Source: Persicaria tinctoria (lineage: Eukaryota; Streptophyta; Magnoliopsida; Caryophyllales; Polygonaceae). Taken from it: a stretch of 64,000 bases of DNA. Under the pieces are notes generated by a model. The model was not told the DNA's origin. It did no database searches and worked only from the letters and a program-made list of their open reading frames with translations. The position numbers and the translations under genes are program-made. Of this stretch, positions 44,869 through 57,441 are shown piece by piece. The stretch spans positions 9,114,001 through 9,178,000 of the forward strand of contig JBANSL010000005.1 in the NCBI GenBank assembly GCA_037127255.1, in the 5' to 3' direction. The first letter of the stretch is position 1, and each line of letters begins with the position of its first letter.

Positions 44869-45530
44869 AAATCAACCCTGCCCGTTTGCATTTCCATCAC
44901 AACTGGGAAACAAAGAGAGAGTGAGATCGGTTGAGAAGGCGCAAACTATATATGGCCACACCATTAATTCGTCATTCCAATTGTAATCTTTGCAGTGATT
45001 TTTGTGTTGATGGTTGGAATTGCAGTGATTCGGCGGGTGTACTGTGGCTATCCTCAATACGGAGACGGGACCTTGAAAACAGAAGCAATCGAACAAGTTG
45101 TATTGAATCTTGGAGCGTATTATAGAGAGAGTAGAGGGTTAGTTAGAGGAGAAGAAGTTAGGTTCTAGCTGTTTACACCACAACGGGTATTTATAGCCCC
45201 TTTCCTCCTAATTGCACTAATTACATAATCCCACTCTCATTCTCTTGTTTTCCAATATATGCCCTTCTATAAATATATGTTATTAGACCTCCTATGGCCA
45301 TGACGCTGGAGGCCACGCTCACCACCACTACCACCGGCACCACGCACATGCCTCTCATGCTATGACTTGCAATGTCTAGTTTCCAACTAGTCCATGATTC
45401 AGTTCCTTGCTTGATTGTTTTATTTCGACTCCTAGTTTTCTGCTAATGTTCTCTTTGTAATGGTAATATATGTATATGCACTCCTGTTGTATTGTATATG
45501 TCATAATGTAGACACGTCAGAGGACTAAAT
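44869..45530. other. Intergenic DNA
   Basis: No supported gene. Confidence 0.45.
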
Positions 45531-45825
45531 GGGGTGTATTCAAATGAATATTTAGTCGGATGAATAAATAATAATTTATTCAGATAAATAATTAAGTTGA
45601 ATGTATTCAAATGAATATTTATTTAGATGATTAACTCGCATTCATCTGAATATTTATTCAAATGAATAAGTCGATTGTATTCAAATGAATATTTATTTAG
45701 GTGAATGACGCGACAACCTTGAAATGCATTTTTATTCAGATGAATATGCGAATATTATCTTTTTTCATATTCATAACGAATATTCATTCATTAAAGGTTA
45801 TCAACTCATGAAAAATGCACCCTCG
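45531..45825. repeat. Palindromic repeat cluster, TATTCAAATGAATATTTA
   Basis: The self-complementary phrase TTCAAATGAATATTTA occurs at about 45538, 45604 and 45682 with spaced variants. The whole is bounded by GGGTGTATTC and an inverted GAAAAATGCACCC. It may be a MITE. Confidence 0.5.
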
Positions 45826-45835
45826 ACTTTCTAAG

Positions 45836-46290
45836 CTAGCTCGGGTGTGTTATCCAAAGAGTGATGGGCTGCCTAGATAGGAATATAGGATGCTTCCTCT
45901 CATCGTCCATCTCATCAATCATCATAGTAGAAAAGGAATGGCACCAGGCACCCAACCCCTTACAACCTATGTCTTCAACCCAAATCCAATCTTGCAGTTG
46001 CAAAGTCAACTTGAAATTGAGGTGTTTTTTTCTTGTGTCAATCAAGTATAATTCTCCACTACCCTCAAACATTTGCTTCTGTTTCAGATCATAAGCAATC
46101 GAGGACACTCGTCCACAGACCCGAGTCATATGTAAAGAGTGGTAATCCATGATGAAAACTCTTCCCCATCCATCAAGCCCGCATAGCTTCCCTCCATAAG
46201 TGGCAATGTCTACAAATACTCGATTGCAAAACTTGGTCTCCCAATGCTAATTCTCGGAGGGTCCTCCTAGCCTCAGCAAAGCAAGCCTCC
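45836..46290 (-). pseudogene. F-box/DUF295 (SKIP23-like) protein fragment
   Basis: Minus-strand reading gives FVDIATYGGKLCGLDGWGRV, then RVSSIAYDLKQKQMF, ELYLID and LQLQDWIWVEDIG. The 'GGKLCGLDGWGRV' strand and the 'W.WVEDIG' block match the usual DUF295 pattern of plant F-box proteins. The F-box and most of the protein are missing. A second diverged copy is at 53990-54290. Confidence 0.5.
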
Positions 46291-46399
46291 CTTGCAGTTT
46301 CTCGGTTGTCTGCTAACTTCTTGTAAACATTTGATTGTTTGATTTCTATACTATTTAGAGTTCTTATAATAATAATAATAATAATAATAAAAATAATAA

Positions 46400-46585
46400 T
46401 GTTAGAATATAAGGAATAAGAGAGCAGAGAAAGACTCTTTCATGGAAGAATAAGGGAGTAGAGAAGAGATTTCTCATTCATGTGTTTATTCTCAAGTGAA
46501 CTTACAACCCTTATATAGGCAATAGAGGCAGGAATTATAGGAGGTGAAAAGGTTGGGAGGTGAACAACCACATAATATTACAACA
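46400..46585 (-). repeat. LTR (3' LTR of the minus-strand element)
   Basis: 186 bp direct repeat of 51183-51368, TG...CA ends. Confidence 0.9.
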
Positions 46586-46619
46586 CTCCTCCTTGATGTA
46601 CACCTCTGATATTACAAAT

Positions 46620-47150
46620 TGTCTCGTTAAAAACCTCGCCTAGAAAAACCCAATGGGAGAAAAACTAGGACTAAGGGAAAAAGAGTACAGATGTTGGCTG
46701 ATACGCTTTTGTGATACTGCCTCGTTAAAAACCTTGTCAGGAAAACCCAGTGGGACAAAACCTGATTGAAGGGAAAAAGAGTGCAGTGCGTATATTCTCC
46801 CCCTGAAATCAACATTCTTCTTGCAGCATTCTCATTCTGATAATCTCTTCGAACTTCTTGATAATGCTGACTTCATGAGCTGCATGGTCGAGTCTGAATA
46901 TTATATTCGATGTGTGCAAGTTAAAATGTCTTCATGTATCACACTTGACTTCGATGCAATGGACTTCCTTGTCTTTGGTGATGAGCTGCTTTCAATGCAC
47001 AACTATAAGGTACTTCAGGACCAAGTGTGCTTTTCAGGGTTTGATACAAGGGATCAGATGTATAGATGGTGTTTAAGTTGCCTCATTAAAAACCTTACCT
47101 TGGAAAAACCCAGTGGGATAAAAACCAAGATTAAGGAAAAGAGTACAATG
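46620..47150. repeat. Repeated CCTCGTTAAAAACCTT / AAACCCAGTGGGA blocks
   Basis: Three diverged copies near 46621, 46719 and 47079. They correspond to the duplicated 3' end of copia pol and 3' UTR. Confidence 0.7.
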
Positions 47151-49429
47151 TTGTGTATAATACTTCAGGACTCAATACACTATGTCACCACTTACACAAT
47201 ACTTCAAGTACTATAAGCACCCTTTGACTTAACCGTGTACATATGACAAGGCTTTCATATTGATGCTTCAGGCATTTCAAATTAATCGATCATTTTCACT
47301 TATATTCTTTTATAAATGATCAATTGGAGTATACAACTACCATGCCCATCAATTACGGTTAGAGTCGGTTCATCGACAACCAAATATTATATTCATTACT
47401 AGTGAATATGTTTTCATACCATCCACTATAGGCTTTTATGCAATCTATCTTGCTATATATCTTACAACTTCATTTATTGCAGTTTTGTATAAACACCCAC
47501 TTAAAATCAATGATGTTATACTTTCCGACGTTGGAACTACGGGTCCAATAGGATCATGCTTAAAGGATTCATCATGAATTCCTTCTTTCTATCTCTTTTA
47601 TCATTTCGATGTCAACGTTCATTATCTGATTGATGATCATCATATTCCCATGAGCTCTTTCCACTTCTGGGGAATCCTACAGCGAGAGCCTAGTGATCTT
47701 CAACACTTCTGGTGTATTTGAGACTCACTTGATTTTGTTGGTTTTCGGAGTTACTTCTGGAACCTCCAAATGAGCTAGCTAGCTAGTGCAATATATGTGA
47801 CTTAGTTACTTTCTTGGCCTTAGTAAATGCATTCGATGGCTTTCTGTTAAACCATATAATTATCATTTGGTGTACATAAGTGTTGAACTTCTGGTTCTCT
47901 TTCATTTATCCGCGGATCCCAAATGATAGAGAAGTTGCTTTCATGCAATCTCTTTCTTAATATAGTCTCATTTCCTCTCCCCCTAAATACCGAGCATTTG
48001 ATCACCTTTATGAAGCTCGAGGTATTTGATATCATTAGGGACTCAAACCCTATGTATCATTCAACTTCTTTGTGGTCTTTTTAGTTAACTGTGGAGGAGG
48101 CTTCGGAACATATACTCTCTTCTGGAGATACTTTGGGAGAAGTTATTGTGTCAAATTCGAAATGTAGAATTACATGGGCCCATTTGACTAACGACTCTTC
48201 TAGGTCGTTGTGAGCTACTATATGCTCCTCAAACATTCTTTGCCTTTTCATATGACCAATGTGTTAAGGCATCTATATTGGAATAACATTGGTCCATATG
48301 CCGAGGTTTTTATGTTCGTAGTTGTCTCATTGAACTTGATCAAGAGACATAAGAGACTTTGCATTTACTCTTTATTATAGACGGTCTTGTTATTATTTTG
48401 CCAAGAGAACAAGCCGTACATGTATGGTCACCCTTATTGATGATCTTCCGGTCCTAGGATCTTCTAGTCCTTTTGGTGGGTATTCATGTGAATTTCAATG
48501 ATCTTGCAAATCATTGTTTTTCTTGAGCGACCAATGCCACAAAGAATAAGATTTTATCATCAACTAACTTATGGTTAGTGACATTATAAGTTTCAATGGT
48601 AAAACATTCTAACCATTGAACTTTGTATATGGTGATCTATTTATTTAATCAGATGCCGTTAACTGGGTATTTTCAGAACTTTTGTTGGTGTCATACTACA
48701 GGTATGAAACTAATGACCAACTACGTGTATTCATTAGATTCACTTTATCCTTATTCATAATGTTCTTCGGGACACTAGAATTAACCGTACAAAGATGACC
48801 TAGTTATAAGCCACGACAATAACATTGGTTGCGCGCTTAACCATTACCTCTTTTACACCCTCTACAGGAAGGGCATGCTTCATGCCATGCTTAGAGGGTT
48901 GTCAAGAAGTGACCTTGTAAACCAGATCATGTTTTGTGGTTATTTATATTGGTTGTACTAACCAAATAAAAATAGTTCTGAATGTGTCATAACCCACATT
49001 CCATGTACTTCTTCAAGAGTACAAATGTTTAAAATAAGATCCTACACTCTTCTAGAGTTTATAAGAATATGAAATTAGAGTCTTCAAGCTATTATCTAGA
49101 CTTTGATGAAAACTCACAATCTGCTGAATTGTTTACAAATGGTATCGAGACTTTGAGCTCTTGGCGAGATAAGTGTTACAATCTACTGGATTGTTTAACC
49201 ATTGAGTTTAGGAACTTCAAGCCCGACCACAAAATAGGTGTTGAAAAACTCACAATATAGTTGATTAAATGAAATAAAACCATGTAAAAGCTAATACTAA
49301 ATAGTAAAGTATATTAAGAAACATGAACATCAACAACAATAATCTTAAATAAATAAATAAAGTTAATGTCAACTTCAAGTGACAAGAAAATTTAACATAG
49401 ATCTTCGAGACCTTTTTATCACCTACGTC

Positions 49430-50050
49430 AAGAGGTGATATTCTTATGTGCAATTTTTATCGTTTACTGCGGGAAACTGATGTCAGAGTTGATTTGTTTC
49501 TCTGGCTATACGAATCATCACTACAAGGATGATGCTTACCGGTTCATCCCTATGAGGGTGTTCTATCATTCATCTACTTCGAGAGATGAAGAATAAAAAA
49601 TATAATATACAAATACAAGTAAATAAAATAAAAGGCTAATCGTTGATACATCACTACAGGAATGAAAATGTTTGGTTCATCGCTTAAGGGATGAAATTAG
49701 TTGGTCTACCTCAAAGATACAACTTGTTCATTCACCTACTTCGGGAGATGAGAACATTAATTTCTTTCGAGAGATATACCCGTTCATCTACTTCGGGAGA
49801 TGAGAGAGAAAACAAATATAGTTTACCTACACAAAATAAAATAACATACATATGAATTAAATAAACATAAATAATAAATATAATTTCATCACTACGGGGA
49901 TGAAATTTATCGTCTCGATCATCTCTGCGGGGATGAGATTTATTAAGCACATTGAGTGATTTATCCACTTCAGGAAATAAAGTTCACCACTTCGGGGGTT
50001 CGTAGACTTACGTCTACACATCGTCTTCGGGGATGTGTTCATATACTTCA
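49430..50050. repeat. Degenerate short repeats of CTTCGGGAGATGA type
   Basis: Words such as CATCTACTTCGGGAGATGAG and 'tcactacggggatgaaat' recur at irregular spacing. Non-coding part of the LTR element. Confidence 0.6.
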
Positions 50051-50189
50051 CAAGGGCAAAATAATTGCAACCTTGGAAGTTTTAGGCGATTTTATGTAAT
50101 TTTATAAAACATACCTCCTGATCTATGGTTTTAAATATTTTCAGGGCTGATTTTGTAATTACCATAAATTTGAATAGAAATTTGTTTCT

Positions 50190-50850
50190 TCTTCCTCGAG
50201 ATTTTGCAGAGGGTCATAGGCGGCGGCCCCTCGGCTTCGACAGATCCTCGGTGTCGGCGTCTCAATCGACCGACTCTGGCCCCGGAGAGGTGGTGATGCC
50301 GCTGGATCTGGGTTGGGGGTCCCTGTATTCGTCGCCGATGAGCCTCGAGTCGCAGTTCCCGTTTGCTTTCCTCCAAGAGATTAGGATACACCGGGCGGCG
50401 GCGGCGGCGCGCGGTTCAGGGCGGTATCAGTGATCCCTCCGGACAACCGGCAATGAAGGTAGCGTCCGGGGTGAAGGAGGCTCCGGAGGGGCTAGAAGGC
50501 AACGTTTGCGAATATTTTCCTTTCGCATAAATCAGGGTGAATTTTTTTTTCGAATCAAATTGCTTCGCCTTCTTCGTATTATTTGCAGAGATGGAGCGGC
50601 TCGCCGTTTTGGAACCTCAAATAGACAAGCGGCTCGTCGATGCCTGGCTTCCTCATGACAGATGGTCCCTCCTTCGACTGTGTGTTTCACGGAGCCCCAA
50701 AGCCGCAACAACGGCGGGCGAAGAACAACTTCGCTGTCCGGGCGCCACGCCGATGACGAAGGCCACCACACCTTTTGTGTTTCCGAGTTCCGGTGCTCGC
50801 GGTCGTATTCATCCTATTGCGATCATCGTTTGTCTGTGTAGGAATCAAAC
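50190..50850 (+). other. GC-rich segment inside the LTR element, possible captured gene piece
   Basis: Two plus-strand frames (to 50433 and 50537-50890) are GC-rich in AT-rich surroundings. The first, GEVVMPLDLGWGSLYSSPMS with SLESQFPFAFLQEIRIHRAA following, ends near a CGG repeat. A TTTTGCAG acceptor-like site lies just upstream (about 50205). I do not recognise a family. Confidence 0.3.
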
Positions 50851-51182
50851 AGTAAAAAAAACAGTGACTTTGATGATACATGGAATTTGAAAACATAAGA
50901 TTATAATGAATAGCTAACAAGTTTAGGGGAGAAAAAAAAAACTCCATGAAGCCCAGAAGTCCAGAACTAAATTAACTAATTGAATTGATCGATAACATTA
51001 CATAAAACATGATGCAAGAAGGAAAACAGTAGCAAATATGGGAGATCAAGAAGACTTCCCTTTGCACCGTTGATTATTGGTTGGCATATGCTAATGAACA
51101 CATTAGCAATTTAAGGAGATACAAAGATTGTGGGAGGGCATAGATTCAAAGGCGTCGTTTCAAGTCGATCGTGTTGATAACG

Positions 51183-51368
51183 TGTTAGAATATAAGGAAT
51201 AAGAGAGCAGAGAAAGACTCTTTCATGGAAGAACAAGGGAGTAGAGACGAGATTTCTCATTCATGTGTTTATTCTCAAGTGAACTTACAACCCTTATATA
51301 GGCAATAGAGGCAGGAGTTATAGGAGGTGAAAAGGTTGGGAGGTAAACAACCACATAATATTACAACA
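51183..51368 (-). repeat. LTR (5' LTR of the minus-strand element)
   Basis: Partner of 46400-46585. Confidence 0.9.
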
Positions 51369-51499
51369 AATAATAATAATAAAGGAATTGAGTAACGGAT
51401 AGTTAGTTAATCATCTAGATCTTTACTAGTCTTCACCATCTCTAAACTTGCTCGCTCTCAATAAGTAGTGGTATCATTTGGTTATGCATACGACATACC

Positions 51500-53210
51500 C
51501 AGGGCCGGCCCAGAAGCAAGGGCAGGCTGGGCGCCCGCCTAGGGCCCAAAATTTTAAGGGGCCCAAATTTTTTTTTAGGTAGGTATATATACATGTGGTA
51601 TAATAGAGTAAGTTTATGGATAATAGGCCCATCCACGTTCAAATAAAAGGCCCAATGATCCAATCCAATTACTAAAGCATTAAATAGAAACTATCATTAA
51701 TTGAAAAGGAAAAAATAAATAAATGGAAGGTATCTTTGTCACGCGTGCAATCAGCCGGAGAGTACTGTACTTCAATTGAAGGCTTAAATTGTGTGAGACG
51801 AGGGATTCAAAGAATCGGAAGACGAAGTGTTCTTCAAAATCGGAGTCCTCGTCTAGCATTCAAGAAGAAGAGATGAAGCCTTTTCTGATTCAATTTATAA
51901 CGCCACCATCACCACCAGATCTACCTCCATGTTGCCCGCGGCTGAGCGGCATCACCAACCACCGGATCTACCTCTAGCGCCGGTCACACGCAGCACGTCG
52001 GCACCACCGAATCTGTCTTCGGTGTCGGCGTCGTCATTGATGCCAACCGAATCACCGATAAGAGTAAGAATCTGCAGATTTTTTATTCAATTTGATTTGG
52101 GGCAATTTTGATTATCCACATTTGCACGCCAACGGTGATTCAATTTGGGGCAATTGATTCACTTGGTCCTATTTCTTCATATTTTATATGGGCTATTGAT
52201 TAAATTATATTGGAAATTTGTAGATACATCACATTAGCAGGCCAACAATGAGATTTTAAGGGTTTTCTTTGATTCCGAATTGCTCACGACTGGTGTCGGA
52301 CTGTCGGTTCTTCACTGCTCATTAGTTCTGGTGATTTTGTTCCGTTATTCTCCTTTTTTATTGTGATTGTTTTATATAATTTTACAATGTTGCCTAAAAA
52401 GCACTTGTCTGGGAGTGCTAAAAGGAAAATTAGAATGCAAAATGAACAATTTATTAAATCACAAAGAGGAGCTATGAACAAGTTTTTAATAAAAAAAAGG
52501 TAGATCCAATTGAAAATTCTGAACAAATAGAACCAGATGAAGGTGTTGGTAATTTAGAGCAGCTTAATGAAAATGTTTCTGATGAAAATCATTTGGATGA
52601 GAATGTTGATATGCCTAATGCATCTAATATTGGTAATTTAGGAGTTGTTGAGCAAGAACAGTGTGCCCCTCATTTTGATATTTATGATCCTAGAAATTGG
52701 GAAGTTTTTGATGCTATTATTGATGATTTTGCATCAAAAAATGCAAGAAGAAATTACATAACATGATCATTTGTGTGTTTGTGCATGTGACAGGTATTCA
52801 AACAATGTTGGAGTCTTGGAGAGGATGGTACAAGCTTCTGTTGCTCGCTTACGAAGAGTTCTATTGTGATGCGCTATGCTGTGCAAGTGTGCTGCTGCTA
52901 TTACTGAAGGATCTGCTGCCGTCTGCTTATATGTCTCGTGTTTTGCTGATTACGAAGGATCTGCTACTGCCACTACTATAGGATCTGTTGCTGCTATGTT
53001 CTACTTAAATGTTGATTATGAAGTGTTCTACTACTATTTCTATTCTTGTCAATTTAGCCTTATTAATATTATTCTAAACATTGTGCTTCGTTCTATTTCA
53101 GAAATGATATGATTATTAAGTCATTTGTTTGTGATAATTATAAATTTTAAATTATTAGGGCCCTTAATTTTTATTCGCCCCGGGCCTCAATTATATAAGG
53201 ATCGGCCCTG
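51500..53210 (+). mobile_element. hAT transposon, internally deleted
   Basis: Begins CAGGGCCGGCCCAGAAG and ends AGGATCGGCCCTG. The 8 bp target duplication is GACATACC (51492-51499 and 53211-53218). It contains a transposase N-terminal fragment (52387-52765) but no core. Confidence 0.92.
52387..52765 (+). pseudogene. hAT transposase N-terminus (ZMYM1-like), truncated
   Basis: ATG at 52387 gives MLPKKHLSGSAKRKIRMQNE and continues QFIKSQRGAMNKFLIKK to a stop. After a shift comes an acidic Asn/Glu-rich stretch and HFDIYDPRNWEVFDAIIDDF. The lysine-rich start and IYDPRNW are typical of plant 'zinc finger MYM-type 1-like' hAT transposases. The zinc finger, DDE and dimerisation regions are missing. 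Confidence 0.7.
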
Positions 53211-53218
53211 GACATACC

Positions 53219-53989
53219 CATATGCATTCTTGATTGCTCAGTTTCATTGATCCCTGGATTGTTTGCACATCTCTTCGATCATGATCTTTGTTCTGCCCAT
53301 AAAAACCATAATCAAAGTTACATAATATGTTGTCATTACCAGTTCCACAGTAACATGACACTTTTAACTTTTAACGCAAATTTTGAGAAAACCAACAAAT
53401 ATATTATTCCATTAATTTTTTTTCAAAAACTACAATATACTATGGATCTTTCTATAAAGCAAAGACCATAATACCTATAATAACATATTTTTTGGAATAA
53501 AAATTTATTTCTAAAATGACATTTATTTAAAACGGATGGAGTGATAAATACTGTATATGGGTAATAATACACTAAAAGTCGGAGACATGTAATTTGAAGC
53601 CTTGTTTTAGAAAGCCCATTACTCAAGACAATATGAATTATTAATTGTTGAATTTATTTGGCCCATATTGATGTTGGACTCTGTTAGTGTGTATATAACC
53701 GAGGAATTGTTTGAGCATGTTGGATATCATGAATTGAGATTTTAAGTGTCTTGTTATGTTATAAGCAAAATAGGAAATAGCATAACAATATCATCAAGGT
53801 AACAAGACAAACCCCAAGCTGATGAATATATGCACATCTGATGCACAAAAGCTTCATCTCTACAAAAACAACACTCTCTTGTTGTAATCACATGACAATA
53901 TAATGACAACGTGCACAATGAATTGCGCGCACTACGAACTTCTGCGCACACTCGAGCTCTGAAATAATAAGCTCAGGTCTGCCTAGCCC
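53219..53989. other. Intergenic DNA
   Basis: No gene. A MITE end AAAACGGATGGAG is visible at about 53531. Confidence 0.45.
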
Positions 53990-54290
53990 TAGATAGGATG
54001 CTTGATGCTACCTCTCATAGTAGGAGAAAAGGAATGGCACCCAACACCTTCAAACCCACGTGTTCGACCTGAATCCACTGCTTCAGTCGCAAACTTAGCT
54101 TATAAATGAAAATTTTGTGTCTTATACTCTTATACGGAGTATATCTTTAGTACGTTAACCAAATACAATTCTCCCCGTTCTATCCTCAAACATTTGCTTG
54201 TGTTTAAGCTCATAAGCAACCGAGGATGAGTCACAAACTCGACTTATCCATAAGGAGTTGTAAAAGGGTTCAGGTAATCGATCGCGAGTG
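53990..54290 (-). pseudogene. Second F-box/DUF295 fragment, paralogue of 45836-46290
   Basis: Minus-strand pieces SRVCDSSSVAYELKHKQMF and YKLSLRLKQWIQVEHVG align to RVCGRVSSIAYDLKQKQMF and FKLTLQLQDWIWVEDIG of the first copy. Stops and a small insertion near 54130 (containing ATACGGAGTAT) break it. Confidence 0.5.
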
Positions 54291-54791
54291 ACCGAGCGAG
54301 GTTAAAAAGGGCTGGACATTGGTATGTGCTAATAACTATTTCTCTGGCTGGCATGGGCAGTTTGTTAACAAGGTCTCGTTTCAGGTAAAATACGGTGCAT
54401 TAGACTATCTCCCACCACAGGCTATATAAAATGGATTTTATTAGGAAACCAAAGATACTAATCACTAAATTACTGTTAGTTCACGGTCTAAGCATGCCTT
54501 TGTATTTGTATTAATCAATCTGCATAGCTTAATCATCAAATAATATGTCTCACTCAGGTACCACAACAAAAGAACAAGGAATGCGACCACTTCACCCTCT
54601 ACTATATCAAGAAATTTATAGAGGCGACTCTTGAAACCATGGTTTAGTCATGGTCGAACAAATAGCTACATTGTTTCTGCATTGCACTTCAATTCACGAG
54701 GATTCAAAAACGCTAGAGCTATTGCATTCCCAGGTTATGGCGCTAAATGAATCTTCGATGTGTCTACATTAAATGAGCAACAGAAATTTTA
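54291..54791. other. Intergenic DNA
   Basis: No gene recognised. Confidence 0.45.
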
Positions 54792-54799
54792 ACAGTAAG

Positions 54800-55769
54800 C
54801 AGGGCCGGTCCTAGCATTTTATAGGCCCAGGGCGAACTAAAATCTGAAGGGCCCGATTACTTTGTAAAAAATAAAAATTGTGTATAACTTCAAAAAAAAA
54901 TCATATTATTTTTATATTTGAATTATTTTTCCAATTTAAGAAGTTAAAAGTAGGTCAATGAATAAAAAATAATATATATTAAAAAAATTCAAAAATATAA
55001 TTGTAGTGAAAATTAGTTAATTTTGCTTGGTATCCAGTAGAATATGTCTACAAGTATGTAAGTTGTTGTGTAGATGAATATTAAAAAATTGTCTAACAAT
55101 ACTAAATGTATTTTTTGTTCTAAGATATCACATATGTGTCCTCCTATGACATCACTTATATATGAACTAAAACAAAAAAATTTAAAAGGGGTTTTTTATA
55201 AACAAAAATAAAAGGGTAAATTATATACATCGAACATATATGAAGAAATAAAGATATTACATTTTTCTCAAATAAAATAGAAAGAGTTATATATGTAAAC
55301 AATATAGCTTTATTTGTTACATAAAAAAGTGTTTAATATTGTGTTGAAAAGGAAAAAATACAAAGAATCGTGTCTAAATTAAATGGATATAGGCTTCTTT
55401 ATAAAAACATAAAAAATGCAAAATTTAATGGATATAGGGCCTCTCTAAAAAATGCAAAATTTAATAGATATAGGGTCTCGCTATAAAAACATAAAAAATG
55501 CAAATAGAGAGATTTGAACTCTACACGTTTAAGAATCAAAATCCAAATTTTGTTATACCATTGAGCTAAACTCGTATTTTTTTATATTTTTAAAAAATAC
55601 ATACATATATATATATATAACATATATTTTTAAAAAATACATACATATATATAACATATATTTTTAAAAAATACATACATATATATATAACATATATTTT
55701 TAATGGGCCCTTACCGAAAATGGGCCCTGGGCGGTCGCACCTCTTGCCCTTGCCCTTGGGCCGGCACTG
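54800..55769. mobile_element. Non-autonomous hAT element
   Basis: Starts CAGGGCCGGTCCTAGC and ends TTGGGCCGGCACTG. The 8 bp target duplication is ACAGTAAG (54792-54799 and 55770-55777). No transposase. Contains a tRNA-like segment and a short ATATAT-rich tandem repeat (55595-55700). Confidence 0.92.
55503..55577 (-). other. tRNA-like sequence within the hAT element
   Basis: On the minus strand a perfect A box, TAGCTCAATGG, is followed by a T-arm-like AGAGTTCAAATCTCT at tRNA spacing. The acceptor arms pair poorly, so it is a tRNA relic and not a gene. Confidence 0.5.
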
Positions 55770-55885
55770 ACAGTAAGCCAAATCACACCAAATCGTCTGT
55801 TTAGTGTCTGATTTGGTTTGGATGCAATATATGATTCGCAGTTTGGTTGGTTTGGAAAATTTTACAACTCGTGAATAGTTGGAAT

Positions 55886-55915
55886 GTTGTTGTCTCACAT
55901 CGGTAATATAGAGAA
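55886..55915 (+). repeat. Start of a copia-like LTR, split by a Helitron
   Basis: TGTTGTCTCACATCGGTAAT continues beyond the Helitron at 62772 with 'gcttgaacaacatataagg' and 'ctctcattgcaaattgg'. Together these resemble common eudicot copia LTRs. Confidence 0.6.
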
Positions 55916-55985
55916 CTAGTACAATTCCCGCACCAGGGCGCGGTTTTTTAAAACTAAAATATTAATAATATATATAAATATATTA

Positions 55986-56222
55986 CTCCCTCCGTTAATT
56001 AAAACTTGACGTTTTACTATTCACGCACGCTTTTTGAGGTGTTAAAAACTATATAAAATATTAACTTTTTTAATAATATTTTTTGACACGTTCATACTTA
56101 TTACTATTAAGTATGAATTTATAAAAACAAATGTAAAAAAAAGTTAATATTTTATATAGTTTTTACCATTTTAAAAATGCGTGCATGAATAGTAAACGAC
56201 AAGTTTTAATTAACAGAGGGAG
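55986..56222. mobile_element. Stowaway-like MITE
   Basis: CTCCCTCCGTTAATTAAAAC and an inverted end TTTTAATTAACAGAGGGAG, flanked by TA. Same family as 33102-33338. Confidence 0.87.
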
Positions 56223-57441
56223 TATAAAATACTAATAAAAGTTAAGATAAAAAAAACTTTACCATAAATGTATCTTATAATTCTGAAATAATTTTTTTTA
56301 TATCTCGTCTAAAGTATAATACATAAATGTAGATATTTTAAATCACCCAGTAATAATAATATCAATATCATTGTAACTTTTTTAGAAATTTTGAAATCTG
56401 AATCATGCATTTAAATGTGATGTGCCACAACTAATAATTATATTCAATGTTTTGAATTAAGCTCAATAGTTAGTACATAAATGTGAGTTAAGCACTTAAG
56501 CCTAATGGTTATATTAGATTGAATTCAATGTTTTGAATTAAGCCCAATTGTTAGTAAATATGTTAAGAATAAAAGAGAATGGAGGATTAAAAAAAATTAA
56601 TGGAAAAAAAAAAGAGAAAAGGAGAAATAAAAAATCAAGGAAAAAAACATAATTGGTCAATATTCCTAAAACTCCTCTAAGATTGACACATAAGCAAAGT
56701 CTTCTAAATTAAGGGTATATATAGATAGATTGTTAGTAAATATGTTAAGAATAAAAGAGAATGGAGGATTGAAAAAAATTAATGGAAAAAAAAAGAGAAA
56801 AGGAGAAATAAAAAATCAAGGAAAAAAACATAATTGGTCAATATTCCTAAAACTCCTCTAAGATTGACACATAAGCAAAGTCTTCTAAATTAAGGGTATA
56901 TATAGATTGTTAGTAAATATGTTAAGAATAAAAGAAATGGAGGATTAAAAAAAAAAAATGGAAAAAAAAAAGAGAAAAGGAGAAATAAAAAATCAAGGAA
57001 AAAAACACAATTGGTCAATGTTCCTAAAACTCCTCTAAGATTGACACGTAAGCAAAGTCTTCTAAATTAAGGTTATATATAGATATAGATTGTTAGTAAA
57101 TATGTTAAGAATAAAAGAGAATGGAGGATTAAAAAAAATTAATGGAAAAAAAAGAGAAAAGGAGAAATAAAAAATCAAGGAAAAAAACATAATTGGTCAA
57201 TATTCCTAAAACTCCTCTAAGATTGACACGTAAGCAAAGTCTTCTAAATTAAGGTTATATATAGATTGTTAGTAAATATGTTAAAAATAAAAGAGAATGG
57301 AGGATTAAAAAAAAATAATGGAAAAAAAAGAGAAAAGGAGAAATAAAAAATCAAGGAAAAAAACACAATTGGTCAATATTCCTAAAACTCATCTAAGATT
57401 GACACGTAAGCAAAGTCTTCTAAATTAAGGTTATATATAGA

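Larger units (their letters stand above)
46400..51368 (-). mobile_element. Copia-type LTR retrotransposon with decayed interior
   Basis: Two 186 bp LTRs (46400-46585 and 51183-51368) start TGTTAGAATATAAGG and end TTACAACA, with four differences between them. The flanking 5 bp is AATAA on both sides. On the minus strand a primer-site-like TTATCAACACGATCGAC follows the 5' LTR. Copia pol remnants are NETILRKRLHESNFSIIWDP (47847-48035) and the conserved end GMRMLQEEC-like with QVLSHWVFLTRF before the 3' LTR. No complete gag or pol frame exists. Confidence 0.8.

Noticed and set aside
44366..44875. 169-residue minus-strand frame
   Set aside because: It is antisense to a retroelement 3' end and its A-rich tail, with no homology signal.
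49732..50051. Small acidic repeat proteins
   Set aside because: Frames arise from degenerate CTTCGGGAGATGA-type repeats within the decayed LTR element.
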